Of a stretch of 64,000 nucleotides of DNA, positions 50,988 through 59,863 are shown in pieces; position 1 is the first letter of the stretch; each line of letters starts with the position of its first letter. Below the pieces are notes generated by a model. It searched no databases. It worked only from the letters and a program-made list of their open reading frames with translations, and was not told the DNA's origin. This stretch comes from JAYFRL01 sp034925905 (lineage in GTDB: Bacteria > Bacillota > Clostridia > Lachnospirales > Anaerotignaceae), in assembly GCA_034925905.1 (NCBI GenBank), contig JAYFRL010000002.1, positions 1 through 64,000 on the forward strand. The letters are read 5' to 3'. Position numbers and translations under genes: made by a program.

Positions 50988-51482
50988 GTGAATAAAGAGA
51001 TTAAGGAATGGCTGGATTCTTTTAGATGGGCCTTTATTATACTTATAATTTTATATTTTGTATGCTGGCCTGTTAAAGTGCGGGGGCTTTCGATGGAAAA
51101 AACGCTTAAAGATTCGGATAGGCTTTTGATGAGCCGGGCGATGTCATATATAGGGGCATATGGAAGAGGAGATATCGTTATATTAAACCTTGATTTAAAC
51201 GGGCAGAATAAGGACATAGTTAAAAGGATAATAGCTATGGAAGGGGACAGCATACGTATAAAAAACGGAGAAGTGTTTTTAAACGGTGAAAAACTGTATG
51301 AGCCTTATGCTCTTGGGGAGACTTTGGGAGATGTTGATATAGTTGTTCCCGAGGGCTGCGTTTATTTTCTTGGAGACAACAGACCGGAGAGCACAGACAG
51401 CCGAACCCTGGGAACTATCCCCAAATCAAAGGTGTCCGGGAAGATTTTAATTAGGATATATCCTTTCGGCAAAATTGAATAA
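50988..51482 (+). CDS. lepB: Signal peptidase I
   Basis: A 164-residue type I signal peptidase of the short Gram-positive type. One N-terminal membrane anchor (residues 13-27), catalytic Ser35 in VRGLSM, catalytic Lys78 in VKRIIAMEGD, and GDNRPESTDSR. It removes signal peptides on the outer membrane face. GTG start at 50988 behind GAAGGGG. Between yabG and the SipL-like gene it may be a developmental signal peptidase, although housekeeping function cannot be excluded. Confidence 0.93.
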   Translation: MNKEIKEWLDSFRWAFIILIILYFVCWPVKVRGLSMEKTLKDSDRLLMSRAMSYIGAYGRGDIVILNLDLNGQNKDIVKRIIAMEGDSIRIKNGEVFLNGEKLYEPYALGETLGDVDIVVPEGCVYFLGDNRPESTDSRTLGTIPKSKVSGKILIRIYPFGKIE

Positions 51483-51548
51483 TACATATCATGAAATAAT
51501 CTCTTTATGAATATATTTGTATAGACAAAGTCATAAGGAGGTTTTTTT

Positions 51549-53120
51549 ATGCCGTCTGAGCTTGGATTGGTTAAAAAAGAGATTGTATTTAGAGATAAAA
51601 TTGGGAAAAAAAATGGACAAATTCTTTTGGAAGGAGACATAGTAGTTCCGGATATTAAGCCTGATGTTGAAAATATACTCAGGGTTTCGGGCAAAGTCTC
51701 GATTAATAATGTTAGGGCTGAAGAAGGAAGGGTAAACTTTAGTGGTACGTTTAATGCATCTGTTATATATGAATCCGGGAATGGCAAAAGCATTTTAAAT
51801 TCCATGAATTATTCATCACCCATAGACGAATATATTGCTGTTGAAGAATGCACAAGAGACGCCAAGGTAAGGCTTAAAAGCAACATTGAGCATATGGAAT
51901 ACAGGCTCATAAACGACAGGAAGGTAAGCATTAAAACGGTGCTTTCCGTAATCTGTGACGTTGAGGATGAAAAAAGGTGCGATATTGTAATGGACGCTTC
52001 GGATGACGGAATGCTTAAAACAAATACCGGTACAATAAAGCTTCAGAACAAAGAGATAACAAAAACTGATATAATACCCATCAAGGAAGAATTTGTTTTG
52101 CCTGCGGGTAAGCCTGAAATCGGGAAAATAATAGATTCCGAGGCAATGATAACCCAAAAAGACGTCAAAATTTCAGATGGGAAGGTACAGATAAAAGGCG
52201 AAATAAAAGTTATAACCATTTATACGCCTGAAGGAGAAGAAGGTATAGTTGAGGTTGTTGAGCACACGGTTCCGTTTAACGGATATGTAGAAGTTGAAGG
52301 TGCAAAAGCAAATATGCCGGGAGGCATAAGTATATACATAGACAGCGTTGAAACTCAATCAATGGCCGATTCCGACGGAGAAGAAAGGCTTATAGACCTT
52401 GCTATAGATTTAGGAGTTATTCTCCGGCTTTTTAATATTGAAGAAATAAGCATTGTGGAAGATGCCTACAGTCTTCGGCATGCATTAGACATAGAAAGGG
52501 AAACCATAAGGTATCAGGTTGTTGTTTGCCAGAGTGTTGCGGAAAACTCGGCAAAAGGCGTTATAACCATACCCGACAGATATCCCGATGTCTTTAGGGT
52601 TGTTAAGGTTTGGGGCGATATAAAGGATTATGAAGCTTCCGTAGGAGAAGGAAAGGTTAATGTTGAAGGCACGCTTGGAATCAATACACTTTATATCGGA
52701 AACGATGATGAGCGTCCTGTAAGCTGTGTATATAGCGAAATTCCGTTTTCACAGGAAATAGAGGCCATAGGAGCAAAAGAAGGCATGGATGTTGATCTTA
52801 ATGTGGGAATAAAAGATATTCTGTCAAATATGACCTCTGAGAGGGATGTTGAAGTTAGAGCCGAGATGGATTATGGAAGCATAATTACAGAGGCAGTTGA
52901 AAAAGGCGTCATAACCGATATACTTCCGTCGCTTGAAGCTTCGCTTCCCGAAACCTCAAGTGTCGTTATATACTATGTTGAGAAGGGAGACACTCTTTGG
53001 AACATAGCAAAAAAATACAATACAACAATTGAAGATATAGCGGGCCTTAACGGTATTAAAAATTGGGACGCCATATATCCGGGCCAACAGCTTATTATAA
53101 TAAAAAGCAGTGTCGAATAA
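51549..53120 (+). CDS. SPOCS (DUF3794) and LysM domain protein, SipL-like spore morphogenesis factor
   Basis: A 523-residue protein: three DUF3794/SPOCS repeats over about 30-460 (the LEGDIVVPDIKPDVENILRVSGK and AKGVITIPDRYPDVFRVVKVWGD blocks are diagnostic) and one C-terminal LysM domain (about 473-520, YVEKGDTLWNIAKKYNTT). This is the domain order and length of Clostridioides difficile SipL, which binds SpoIVA through its LysM and tethers the coat to the forespore. It starts with ATG behind AAGGAGG, and ends at a perfect terminator. Confidence 0.9.
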   Translation: MPSELGLVKKEIVFRDKIGKKNGQILLEGDIVVPDIKPDVENILRVSGKVSINNVRAEEGRVNFSGTFNASVIYESGNGKSILNSMNYSSPIDEYIAVEECTRDAKVRLKSNIEHMEYRLINDRKVSIKTVLSVICDVEDEKRCDIVMDASDDGMLKTNTGTIKLQNKEITKTDIIPIKEEFVLPAGKPEIGKIIDSEAMITQKDVKISDGKVQIKGEIKVITIYTPEGEEGIVEVVEHTVPFNGYVEVEGAKANMPGGISIYIDSVETQSMADSDGEERLIDLAIDLGVILRLFNIEEISIVEDAYSLRHALDIERETIRYQVVVCQSVAENSAKGVITIPDRYPDVFRVVKVWGDIKDYEASVGEGKVNVEGTLGINTLYIGNDDERPVSCVYSEIPFSQEIEAIGAKEGMDVDLNVGIKDILSNMTSERDVEVRAEMDYGSIITEAVEKGVITDILPSLEASLPETSSVVIYYVEKGDTLWNIAKKYNTTIEDIAGLNGIKNWDAIYPGQQLIIIKSSVE

Positions 53121-53121
53121 C

Positions 53122-53160
53122 AAAAAGCCTCTTAAAGGCAAAGCCTTTAAGAGGCTTTTT
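53122..53160 (+). terminator. Terminator after SipL-like gene
   Basis: AAAAAGCCTCTTAAAGGC, AAA loop, GCCTTTAAGAGGCTTTTT: a perfect 18-bp stem whose T run overlaps the arm. Confidence 0.9.
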
Positions 53161-53239
53161 AACAGCTGATGCTTATAAAATATTTTGCCAAAAGCTTAAA
53201 CAGTTGTTATAATGAGGATAATAACTGTGAGGTGCTCTT

Positions 53240-53866
53240 ATGATAGGTAAATTTATAACCTTTGAGGGTGGTGACGGCGCAGGCAAAACCACCCAGATAA
53301 AGCTTTTAACAGAATATCTTTCCGGTAAGGGTGTTGCGTTTTTGGTTACAAGGGAACCGGGAGGAACTAAGATATCCGAAAAAATAAGGGAAATCCTGCT
53401 TGACAGGGGTAATAAAGAAATGGATGCAATAACCGAGGCATACCTTTTTGCGGCTTCGAGAAGCAGTCTTGTAAAAGAGCTTATTTTGCCCGAGTTAAGG
53501 CAGGGCAAAGCTGTTATATGCGACAGGTTTTTTGATTCAAGCTTGGCATACCAGGGTTTTGGAAGAGGGTTAGGCGCCGAAACGGTGCTTAAAATAAATG
53601 AGGAAGCCTTAAGAGGCGTTTCCCCGGATATAACATTTTTTATAGATGTTCCTCCGGACCTTGGGACAAAAAGGCGCGAGGCGGCGGGAGAGCCTGATAG
53701 GATGGAGCTTTCAGACATGGAATTCAAGGAAAAGGTTTATGCAGGCTATAAGTTTATAAGCGAAGCCGAAAGAGAAAGAATAATAACAATAGACGGAAGA
53801 AAGTCTCCGGATGAAATACACAGCCAAATAACCGCGCATATAAACGCTTTATTCAATTTTAAATAA
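53240..53866 (+). CDS. tmk: Thymidylate kinase
   Basis: A 208-residue dTMP kinase. P-loop EGGDGAGKTT (9-18), TREPGGTKISEKIREILL, the DR-Y/F motif CDRFFDSSLAYQGFGRG and the LID region near 145. It makes dTDP from dTMP. ATG 53240 behind GTGAGGTGC (weak). Head of the tmk-darA-holB-ricT-trmN6-rsmI block conserved across Firmicutes. Confidence 0.96.
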   Translation: MIGKFITFEGGDGAGKTTQIKLLTEYLSGKGVAFLVTREPGGTKISEKIREILLDRGNKEMDAITEAYLFAASRSSLVKELILPELRQGKAVICDRFFDSSLAYQGFGRGLGAETVLKINEEALRGVSPDITFFIDVPPDLGTKRREAAGEPDRMELSDMEFKEKVYAGYKFISEAERERIITIDGRKSPDEIHSQITAHINALFNFK

Positions 53867-53879
53867 AGGAGGCTTTGAT

Positions 53880-54200
53880 ATGAAGCTTGTTATGGCAATA
53901 ATACATGATGACGATGCTGTAAACGTCATGAATTCGTTGGGTGAAGCAGGTTTTTTTGTTACAAAGCTTGCCACAACGGGAGGCTTTTTAAAATCGGGGA
54001 ACACAACGCTTATTTCCGGAGTTGACGATGATAAGGTTTGCAAAGTTATATCTATATTCGAGCAAAAATGCAAATCAACTGTGGAGCATGCTGCAACCCC
54101 TTATGGCAATGCCGAGGGGTTTACGCCATACCCTGTTGAAATAAAAGTTGGCGGTGCGACCGTTTTTGTCATTGACGTGGATAAGTTTTATAAATTTTAA
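53880..54200 (+). CDS. darA: PII-like cyclic-di-AMP receptor DarA/PstA
   Basis: A 106-residue PII-like protein of the DUF970 family. KLVMAIIHDDDAVNVMNSLGEAGFFVTKLATTGGFLKSGNTTL is the ligand-binding core, followed by the C-terminal GGATVFVIDVDKFYKF. In Bacillus, Listeria and Staphylococcus this trimer binds cyclic-di-AMP; the downstream partner is unknown. It begins 14 bases after tmk behind AAAGGAGGC. Confidence 0.94.
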   Translation: MKLVMAIIHDDDAVNVMNSLGEAGFFVTKLATTGGFLKSGNTTLISGVDDDKVCKVISIFEQKCKSTVEHAATPYGNAEGFTPYPVEIKVGGATVFVIDVDKFYKF

Positions 54201-54215
54201 CATGAGGCTTAAAAA

Positions 54216-55214
54216 ATGTATGATTTTAAGGATTTTATAGGCAATATCCATATAGTTGACGCGCTTAAAGCCGCGATTAAAACCGGAACGCCCTCCCATG
54301 CTTATATAATAAGCGGAGAAAGCGGCTTGGGCAAAAAATATATCGCAAACACATTTGCAAAAGGTCTTTTGTGTGAAAGTGAAAATGCCCCGTGTGGGGT
54401 TTGCGTCTCATGCAGAACCTTTGAATCTTTAAACAACCCGGATGTTTTTTATATAAGACCTGAAAACAAAACCGTTTCGGGCAGCATAGGAATAGACGAA
54501 ATAAGGGAAAAAGTAATTAAAAATATAGAAATAAAACAGTTTAAATATAAATATAAAATATTTATAATAGAAAAAGCAGATAAAATGACGGAGAAAGCGC
54601 AAAACGCTTTTTTAAAAACGCTTGAAGACCCGCCGGAATACGCCGTGTTTTTATTGCTTTGTGAAAACATAAATACCCTTTTGCCGACGGTTGTTTCAAG
54701 ATGCGTTATTATGAAACTTTTGCCTCTCCCTTTCGGGGATATTTTAAGCTATCTTACGGACAGGCAGAATATAAGCCCCGAAACTGCAAGGCTTTGCGCT
54801 GCATATTCGGGAGGCTCTTTGGGCAAGGCTATTAACGCCGCAGGAAGCGAAAGCTTTATGCTTATGAGAAGCGAAATAATTGATTTTTTGTTTGATATAA
54901 AAAATATGAGTTCCTCCGCTTTGCTGCTTAAAGCCAAAGAATTTGAAAAATACAAGCTTCAAAAAGACTTTTTTGATATAATATATATGTTTTATAGGGA
55001 TATGCTTGTTTTAAAAACAACAAATAACGATGAAAGGCTTTCTTCCCCTGATATTATGGACAAGCTTAAAGCCTTCCTGTCGTTTGCAAGCGAGAAACAG
55101 CTTTTGTTATGCCTTGAAGCTGTTTTTGATGCAAAGAAACTTGTTAAAAACAATTCGGATTTCCTCCTTACAACGGAGGTATTGCTAATAAAACTGAAGG
55201 AGAGTTTAAAATGA
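54216..55214 (+). CDS. holB: DNA polymerase III delta-prime subunit
   Basis: A 332-residue AAA+ clamp-loader subunit. P-loop-like GESGLGKK (34-41), zinc cysteines 53, 60, 63, 66, PENKTVSGSIGIDEIREK, KADKMTEKAQNAFLKTLEDPPEYAVFLLLC and the sensor VVSRC. It helps load the beta clamp with tau/delta. Start ATG at 54216, ribosome site weak (GAGGCTTAAAAA). It overlaps ricT by four bases. Confidence 0.94.
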   Translation: MYDFKDFIGNIHIVDALKAAIKTGTPSHAYIISGESGLGKKYIANTFAKGLLCESENAPCGVCVSCRTFESLNNPDVFYIRPENKTVSGSIGIDEIREKVIKNIEIKQFKYKYKIFIIEKADKMTEKAQNAFLKTLEDPPEYAVFLLLCENINTLLPTVVSRCVIMKLLPLPFGDILSYLTDRQNISPETARLCAAYSGGSLGKAINAAGSESFMLMRSEIIDFLFDIKNMSSSALLLKAKEFEKYKLQKDFFDIIYMFYRDMLVLKTTNNDERLSSPDIMDKLKAFLSFASEKQLLLCLEAVFDAKKLVKNNSDFLLTTEVLLIKLKESLK

Positions 55215-56092
55215 CTGAAGTAGTCGGTATAAGGTTTAAAAAGGCCGGCAAGGTTTATTATTTCGACCCTGACGGCCAAAAGATAGAAGCAGGCTGCTAT
55301 GCCATAGTTGAAACCGTAAGAGGAATTGAATACGGCCTTGTAGCCAAGAGCAATGTTTTTGTGCCGGATGAAGATGTTGTGCTTCCGCTCAAAAAGGTTT
55401 TAAGAGTGGCAACCGAGGAAGATTCGGTTGTAGATGAAGAAAACAAAAAGCGTGAAAAAGAAGCTTTTAAAATATGCGAAGAAAAGATAGTTGCCCATGG
55501 CCTTGATATGAAGCTCATAGACGTGGAAATAACATTTGATCATAACAAGCTTATTTTTTACTTCACTTCAGACGGCAGGGTTTATTTCAGGGAGCTTGTT
55601 AAAGAGCTTGCTTCCATATTCAGGACAAGAATAGAATTAAGGCAGATAGGCGTCAGAGATGAGGCCAAGATGCTAAACGGAATAGGAATATGCGGGCGTC
55701 CGCTTTGCTGCTCAACTTTTTTGGGAGATTTTAATCCTGTTTCAATAAGAATGGCCAAAGAGCAGAACCTTTCTCTTAACCCTACAAAGATATCAGGGAT
55801 ATGTGCCCGGCTTATGTGTTGCCTGAAATATGAAGAAGAGGTTTATGAAGAGCTTAACCGTAATCTGCCTAATGTAGGCGATATAATAAGGACCAATGAC
55901 GGAGACGGAGAGATTCTTTCCTTAAACGTGCTTATGCAGACCGTTAAAGCGGTTGTAAGGAAAACGGAAAACGACCCGCCGACAATAGCTTTTTATAAAG
56001 TTGGTGAATTTAAGGTTATAAAAGCAAAGAAACAAAAATCTCAGCCTAATGTATCCGAGGAAGGTTTACCGAGGGAATTTTATGAGGAATGA
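55211..56092 (+). CDS. ricT: RicT (YaaT), PSP1-domain regulatory iron-sulfur protein
   Basis: A 293-residue PSP1-family protein. TEVVGIRFKKAGKVYYFDPDG, AIVETVRGIEYG and the cysteine-rich block GICGRPLCCSTFLGDFNPVSIRMAKEQNLSLNPTKISGICARLMCCLKYE are family hallmarks. In Bacillus it forms the RicAFT complex, carries Fe-S clusters and promotes RNase Y-dependent mRNA processing as well as the sporulation phosphorelay. The ATG overlaps the holB stop; position in the tmk block is conserved. Confidence 0.94.
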   Translation: MTEVVGIRFKKAGKVYYFDPDGQKIEAGCYAIVETVRGIEYGLVAKSNVFVPDEDVVLPLKKVLRVATEEDSVVDEENKKREKEAFKICEEKIVAHGLDMKLIDVEITFDHNKLIFYFTSDGRVYFRELVKELASIFRTRIELRQIGVRDEAKMLNGIGICGRPLCCSTFLGDFNPVSIRMAKEQNLSLNPTKISGICARLMCCLKYEEEVYEELNRNLPNVGDIIRTNDGDGEILSLNVLMQTVKAVVRKTENDPPTIAFYKVGEFKVIKAKKQKSQPNVSEEGLPREFYEE

Positions 56093-56825
56093 TGTTTTGA
56101 TAAACGAATGGGAGCGCATAGACGACCTTCATAGGAACGGCTATATGCTTATACAAAACCCAAAGGCTTTCTGCTTTGGCATAGACGCTGTGCTCCTTTC
56201 GGATTTTGCTGTTGTTAAAGAAGGGGAAGAAGTGCTTGACATAGGCACAGGAACAGGAGTCATACCCATTCTTTTATGCGGGAAAACAAAGGGAAAGCAT
56301 TTTACGGGCATAGAAATACAGGAAGAAAGCGTTTTTATGGCAAAGCGTTCCGTTTTGCTTAACTCCCTTGAAAACAGGATAGATATTTGCCTTGGCGATA
56401 TAAGAAAATACGATGAATATTTTAAACCCTCGTCGTTTGACGTTGTGGTTACAAATCCGCCTTATATGTCTGCCTATGGAGGGCTTAAAAATGATGCCCT
56501 GGATAAGTCCGTTGCAAGGCATGAAATAAGTTTAACGCTTTCCGAGGTTATAGGATCGGCTAAAAAGCTGCTTAAGCCTCAGGGCAGGTTTTATATGATA
56601 CACCGTCCCCAAAGGCTTGCAGATATATTCTTTGAAATGCGCAGCCTTGGAATAGAGCCTAAAACCCTGCGCCTAATACATACAACACCGGATAAGGAGC
56701 CGTCTATGGCTCTTGTGTCCGGAGTGAGAAACGGACGCCCTATGCTTAAGGTTATGCCGCCCATAATAATATATAACCCGGACGGAAGCTATACTGAAGA
56801 AATACGGCATATATACTATGATTAG
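56082..56825 (+). CDS. trmN6: tRNA1(Val) adenine-37-N6-methyltransferase-like protein (TrmN6/YabB)
   Basis: A 247-residue class I methyltransferase: SAM loop LDIGTGTGVIPIL (about 49-61) and catalytic NPPY followed by MSAYGG. The N-terminus DDLHRNGYMLIQNPKAFCFGIDAVLLS is the family signature. Start ATG 56082, behind GAGGGAATTTT and overlapping the ricT end by 11 bases, is preferred over an in-frame ATG at 56049. Confidence 0.92.
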   Translation: MRNDVLINEWERIDDLHRNGYMLIQNPKAFCFGIDAVLLSDFAVVKEGEEVLDIGTGTGVIPILLCGKTKGKHFTGIEIQEESVFMAKRSVLLNSLENRIDICLGDIRKYDEYFKPSSFDVVVTNPPYMSAYGGLKNDALDKSVARHEISLTLSEVIGSAKKLLKPQGRFYMIHRPQRLADIFFEMRSLGIEPKTLRLIHTTPDKEPSMALVSGVRNGRPMLKVMPPIIIYNPDGSYTEEIRHIYYD

Positions 56826-56835
56826 AGGATAATTT

Positions 56836-57675
56836 ATGACAGGGACGCTTTATTTATGCGCTACACCCATAGGCAACCTCGGGGATATAACCAAAAGAGT
56901 GCTGGATACACTCTCATCCGCAGATATAATCGCTGCAGAGGACACAAGGCACACGCTTGCGCTTTTAAACCATTTTAATATAAAGAAGCCTCTTATAAGC
57001 TATTATGAGCATAACAAGGAAAAGCGTGGAGGAGAGATTATAGCTTTGCTTAAAGAGGGTAAAAGTGTTGCCCTTGTAACGGATGCGGGAACCCCAGGGA
57101 TATCCGACCCCGGCAGCGATATTGCCGCGCTTTGCCATGAAGAAGGCATTTGTGTGACTTCGCTCCCCGGAGCCTGCGCAGTAATAACTGCCCTTTCGCT
57201 TTCGGGGCTTATGTCTGGACGTTTTGTATTTGAAGGCTTTTTGCCTTTGGATAAAAAAGAAAAGGCAGCCGTGCTTAAAAGCCTTGAGGCCGAGAAACGC
57301 ACGGTTATATTTTACGAGGCACCACACAGGCTTATAAAAACCCTTTTAGAGCTTAAAAGTTTTGCCGGAGAAAGAAGAGTTGCGCTTGCAAGGGAGCTTA
57401 CAAAAAAATACGAAGAAATTCGTTTTGATTCCATAGACGGGCATATTGCGCATTTTGAAGAAACAAAGCCTAAGGGTGAGTTTGTTATAATAGTGGAAGG
57501 CATGCCTGTTTCGGACATAAAAAAAGAAGAAGTGGCAAAATGGGCAGAAATAAGCATAGAGGAACATTTTGACATGTATATAAAAGAAGGCCTTGATGAA
57601 AAAGAGGCCATGAAAAGAACCGCAAAAGATAGAGGCATATCCAAAAGAGAGGTATATGCAAGGCTTAAGGAGTGA
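56836..57675 (+). CDS. rsmI: 16S rRNA (cytidine-1402-2-prime-O)-methyltransferase
   Basis: A 279-residue tetrapyrrole-methylase-fold rRNA methyltransferase. GTLYLCATPIGNLGDITKRVLDTL, AAEDTRHT, ALVTDAGTPGISDPGS, SLPGACAVITALSLSGL and FYEAPHRL are all family motifs; the C-terminal helical extension is present. Ribosome site GAGGATAATTT. It continues the block after trmN6. Confidence 0.96.
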   Translation: MTGTLYLCATPIGNLGDITKRVLDTLSSADIIAAEDTRHTLALLNHFNIKKPLISYYEHNKEKRGGEIIALLKEGKSVALVTDAGTPGISDPGSDIAALCHEEGICVTSLPGACAVITALSLSGLMSGRFVFEGFLPLDKKEKAAVLKSLEAEKRTVIFYEAPHRLIKTLLELKSFAGERRVALARELTKKYEEIRFDSIDGHIAHFEETKPKGEFVIIVEGMPVSDIKKEEVAKWAEISIEEHFDMYIKEGLDEKEAMKRTAKDRGISKREVYARLKE

Positions 57676-57681
57676 CATTTT

Positions 57682-58176
57682 ATGGAGGACAGAGAAAAAA
57701 AGGCGCTAGATGTTTTAAAAAAGCTTGATATAAAATACGATTATTATGCGCATGAACCGCATTTTACAATAGAAGCGGCTAAAGAGCTTGACGAAAAAAT
57801 GGGAATAAGCATATGCAAAAACCTTTTTTTAAGCACAAGGCACAGCACGGAATTTTATCTGCTTTTCATGCGTGGGGATAAAAAGTTTAACACGGGAGTT
57901 GTTTCAAAGCAGCTTAGTGTTCCAAGGCTCACTTTCGGGAAGGATGAGCTTTTGCTTGAGTTTTTGGATGTTTATCCGGGTAGTGTTTGCCCGCTTGGCC
58001 TTATAAACGACATTGAAAACAAGGTCGGCTTTTTGATTGACAAGGATGTGCTTGAAATGGAGAAGGTGTCCATGCATCCATGTGTTAATACGGCTACAAT
58101 AGTTATAAGCACAAAGGATCTTATTGAAAAGCTTTTGCCTTATTGTAACAGGGGTTATAGGGAGGTAATGGTTTAA
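57682..58176 (+). CDS. YbaK/ProX-type prolyl-tRNA-editing deacylase family protein
   Basis: A 164-residue free-standing editing domain. LKKLDIKYDYYAHEPHFTIEAAKELD, ICKNLFLSTRHSTEFYLLFMRGDKKFN and KLSVPRLTFGKDELLLEFLDVYPGSVCPLGLIND-like stretches place it near ProXp-ala (PrdX), which hydrolyses alanyl-tRNA(Pro). ATG 57682 is behind AAGGAGTGAC. The stop is directly followed by the ATG of the decarboxylase. Confidence 0.9.
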   Translation: MEDREKKALDVLKKLDIKYDYYAHEPHFTIEAAKELDEKMGISICKNLFLSTRHSTEFYLLFMRGDKKFNTGVVSKQLSVPRLTFGKDELLLEFLDVYPGSVCPLGLINDIENKVGFLIDKDVLEMEKVSMHPCVNTATIVISTKDLIEKLLPYCNRGYREVMV

Positions 58177-59589
58177 ATGCTTTTTGAAAAGCTGCTAAGC
58201 TATGCGGAAGAGGATATATATCCTTTTCATATGCCTGGGCACAAGAGAAACCTAGAGTCTTTCCCTAATCCTTATTCTTTGGATATAACAGAGATAGACG
58301 GCTTTGATAATCTTCATGCGCCAAACGGAATAATACTTGACGCTCAAAAGGAATGCGCATGCGTTTTTGGGGCGAAGGAAAGCTTTTTTCTCGTAAATGG
58401 GTCAAGCTGTGGGATCATTTCAGCCATTCTTTCTGCCTGCAAGGACGGGGATAAAATAATAATTGCAAGAAACTGCCATAGATCTGCGTTTGGCGGAGTA
58501 ATTCTTTCGGGGGCAGTGCCATGCTACATAATGCCTGAAGCAACCAAAAGCTTTAGCTTCTGTGGAGGCATTTCGCCGGAATCGGTTTTAAAGGCAATAT
58601 GCGAAAACCCTGATGCAAAGGCTGTTTTTATAACCAGCCCTACAGCGGAGGGGATAACCTCGGATATTAAAAAAATTGCGTCCGTGGCGCATGGAAACAA
58701 TATGCTTTTGATAGTTGACGCCGCCCATGGCGCTCATTTTAATTTTTCGGACTATTTCCCCAAGGATGCCCTTTTAGAGGGCGCAGACATAGTTATAGAA
58801 AGCGTTCATAAAACACTGCCGTCGCTAACTCAAACGGCACTTTTGCATATAGGGAGCGAAAGACCGGATATAAACCGCATAAAATCGGCGCTTGCCATCA
58901 TGCAAAGCTCAAGCCCGTCTTATGTGCTTATGGCTTCCATAGACAGGTGCATAAGCTTTGTAAAAAACGGAAAAGAAGAGTTTGAAAGCTATGTTAAGGA
59001 GCTTAAAAAGACAAGGGAAGCTCTTTTAAGGCTTAAAAACTTTAAGCTTTTGGATTCAGATGCGCTTGTTTCTCTTAATGGCGCGGACCTGGACAGGGGA
59101 AAGATAGTCATAATTTCTCCGTGTTTAAGCGGGGTCAGGCTTTCCGGTATATTAAGGGAGAAATATAAAATTGAGGCTGAGATGGCTTCAGAAGGTCATA
59201 TAGTTTTTATAACGTCTGTTTTGGATACAAAAGAAGGTTTAAGCCGGCTGGTTTCGGCATTTGATCAAATTGATAAAAATATGGGCGAGGCTGTGGCCAA
59301 AGAAACGGGTTTTGTTCCTTATATAAGTCTTCCGGCTATAGAGATGACGCCAAGGCAAGCTTATTTTTCTGATAAAAAAGAGGTTTTGCTTGAAAATGCG
59401 GCAGGCTTTGTAAGCTCTGAATTTGTCATCCCGTACCCTCCGGGTATACCTTTAATCGTACCTGGTGAAAGAATAACGGAGGACATCATAAAATCCATAA
59501 GCAGTATAAAAGAAGAAGGGATAGGCATTGCTGGAATTGAAGACAGGGATATAAAAAAAATAAAAATCGTGCGTGGCGGTCTTCTTTAA
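58177..59589 (+). CDS. PLP-dependent Orn/Lys/Arg decarboxylase family protein
   Basis: A 470-residue fold-type I decarboxylase of the short form without the wing domain. FHMPGHKR (17-24), FLVNGSSCGI (71-80), FITSPTAEGI (151-160), DAAHGAHF with Asp181 (contacts the PLP nitrogen) and the Schiff-base Lys212 in ESVHKTLPS. Members act on lysine, arginine or ornithine; substrate unresolved. A yaaO-type gene is a neighbour of tmk in Bacillus too. ATG 58177 behind GGGAGGTAATGG. Confidence 0.9.
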   Translation: MLFEKLLSYAEEDIYPFHMPGHKRNLESFPNPYSLDITEIDGFDNLHAPNGIILDAQKECACVFGAKESFFLVNGSSCGIISAILSACKDGDKIIIARNCHRSAFGGVILSGAVPCYIMPEATKSFSFCGGISPESVLKAICENPDAKAVFITSPTAEGITSDIKKIASVAHGNNMLLIVDAAHGAHFNFSDYFPKDALLEGADIVIESVHKTLPSLTQTALLHIGSERPDINRIKSALAIMQSSSPSYVLMASIDRCISFVKNGKEEFESYVKELKKTREALLRLKNFKLLDSDALVSLNGADLDRGKIVIISPCLSGVRLSGILREKYKIEAEMASEGHIVFITSVLDTKEGLSRLVSAFDQIDKNMGEAVAKETGFVPYISLPAIEMTPRQAYFSDKKEVLLENAAGFVSSEFVIPYPPGIPLIVPGERITEDIIKSISSIKEEGIGIAGIEDRDIKKIKIVRGGLL

Positions 59590-59607
59590 AAGAAGACTGC
59601 TGTTTTT
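59576..59607 (+). terminator. Terminator overlapping the end of the decarboxylase gene
   Basis: GCGGTCTTCTT pairs with AAGAAGACTGC (one G-T), loop TAA being the stop codon itself, then TGTTTTT. It ends the tmk-to-decarboxylase block. Confidence 0.75.
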
Positions 59608-59863
59608 GTATAAAATCTTTATATTATTTTTGCTATAATACATTTATATATGGCTTCGAAAAATAAGGCTTTATACTTAAAATTTAATGGGAATAAACTT
59701 AAAATTTGTATATTCGTATAGATTAAAAACGGCAATTTTAGAAATTTAATCTTTTTTTAGAAAAAAATTGACATTGATTAAGCATTGTTAAAGGAAGTAT
59801 AATCCTTTAAGATTGGTTCATACCCTTAAATGATATTGAAATTTTAAGGGAGGAGGCATTGTT

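Noticed and set aside
59768..59803. Promoter for the giant activase gene from TTGACA and TATAAT
   Set aside because: The two boxes are individually perfect but 24 bases apart, too far for one sigma-A promoter; one may be used with an unseen partner.
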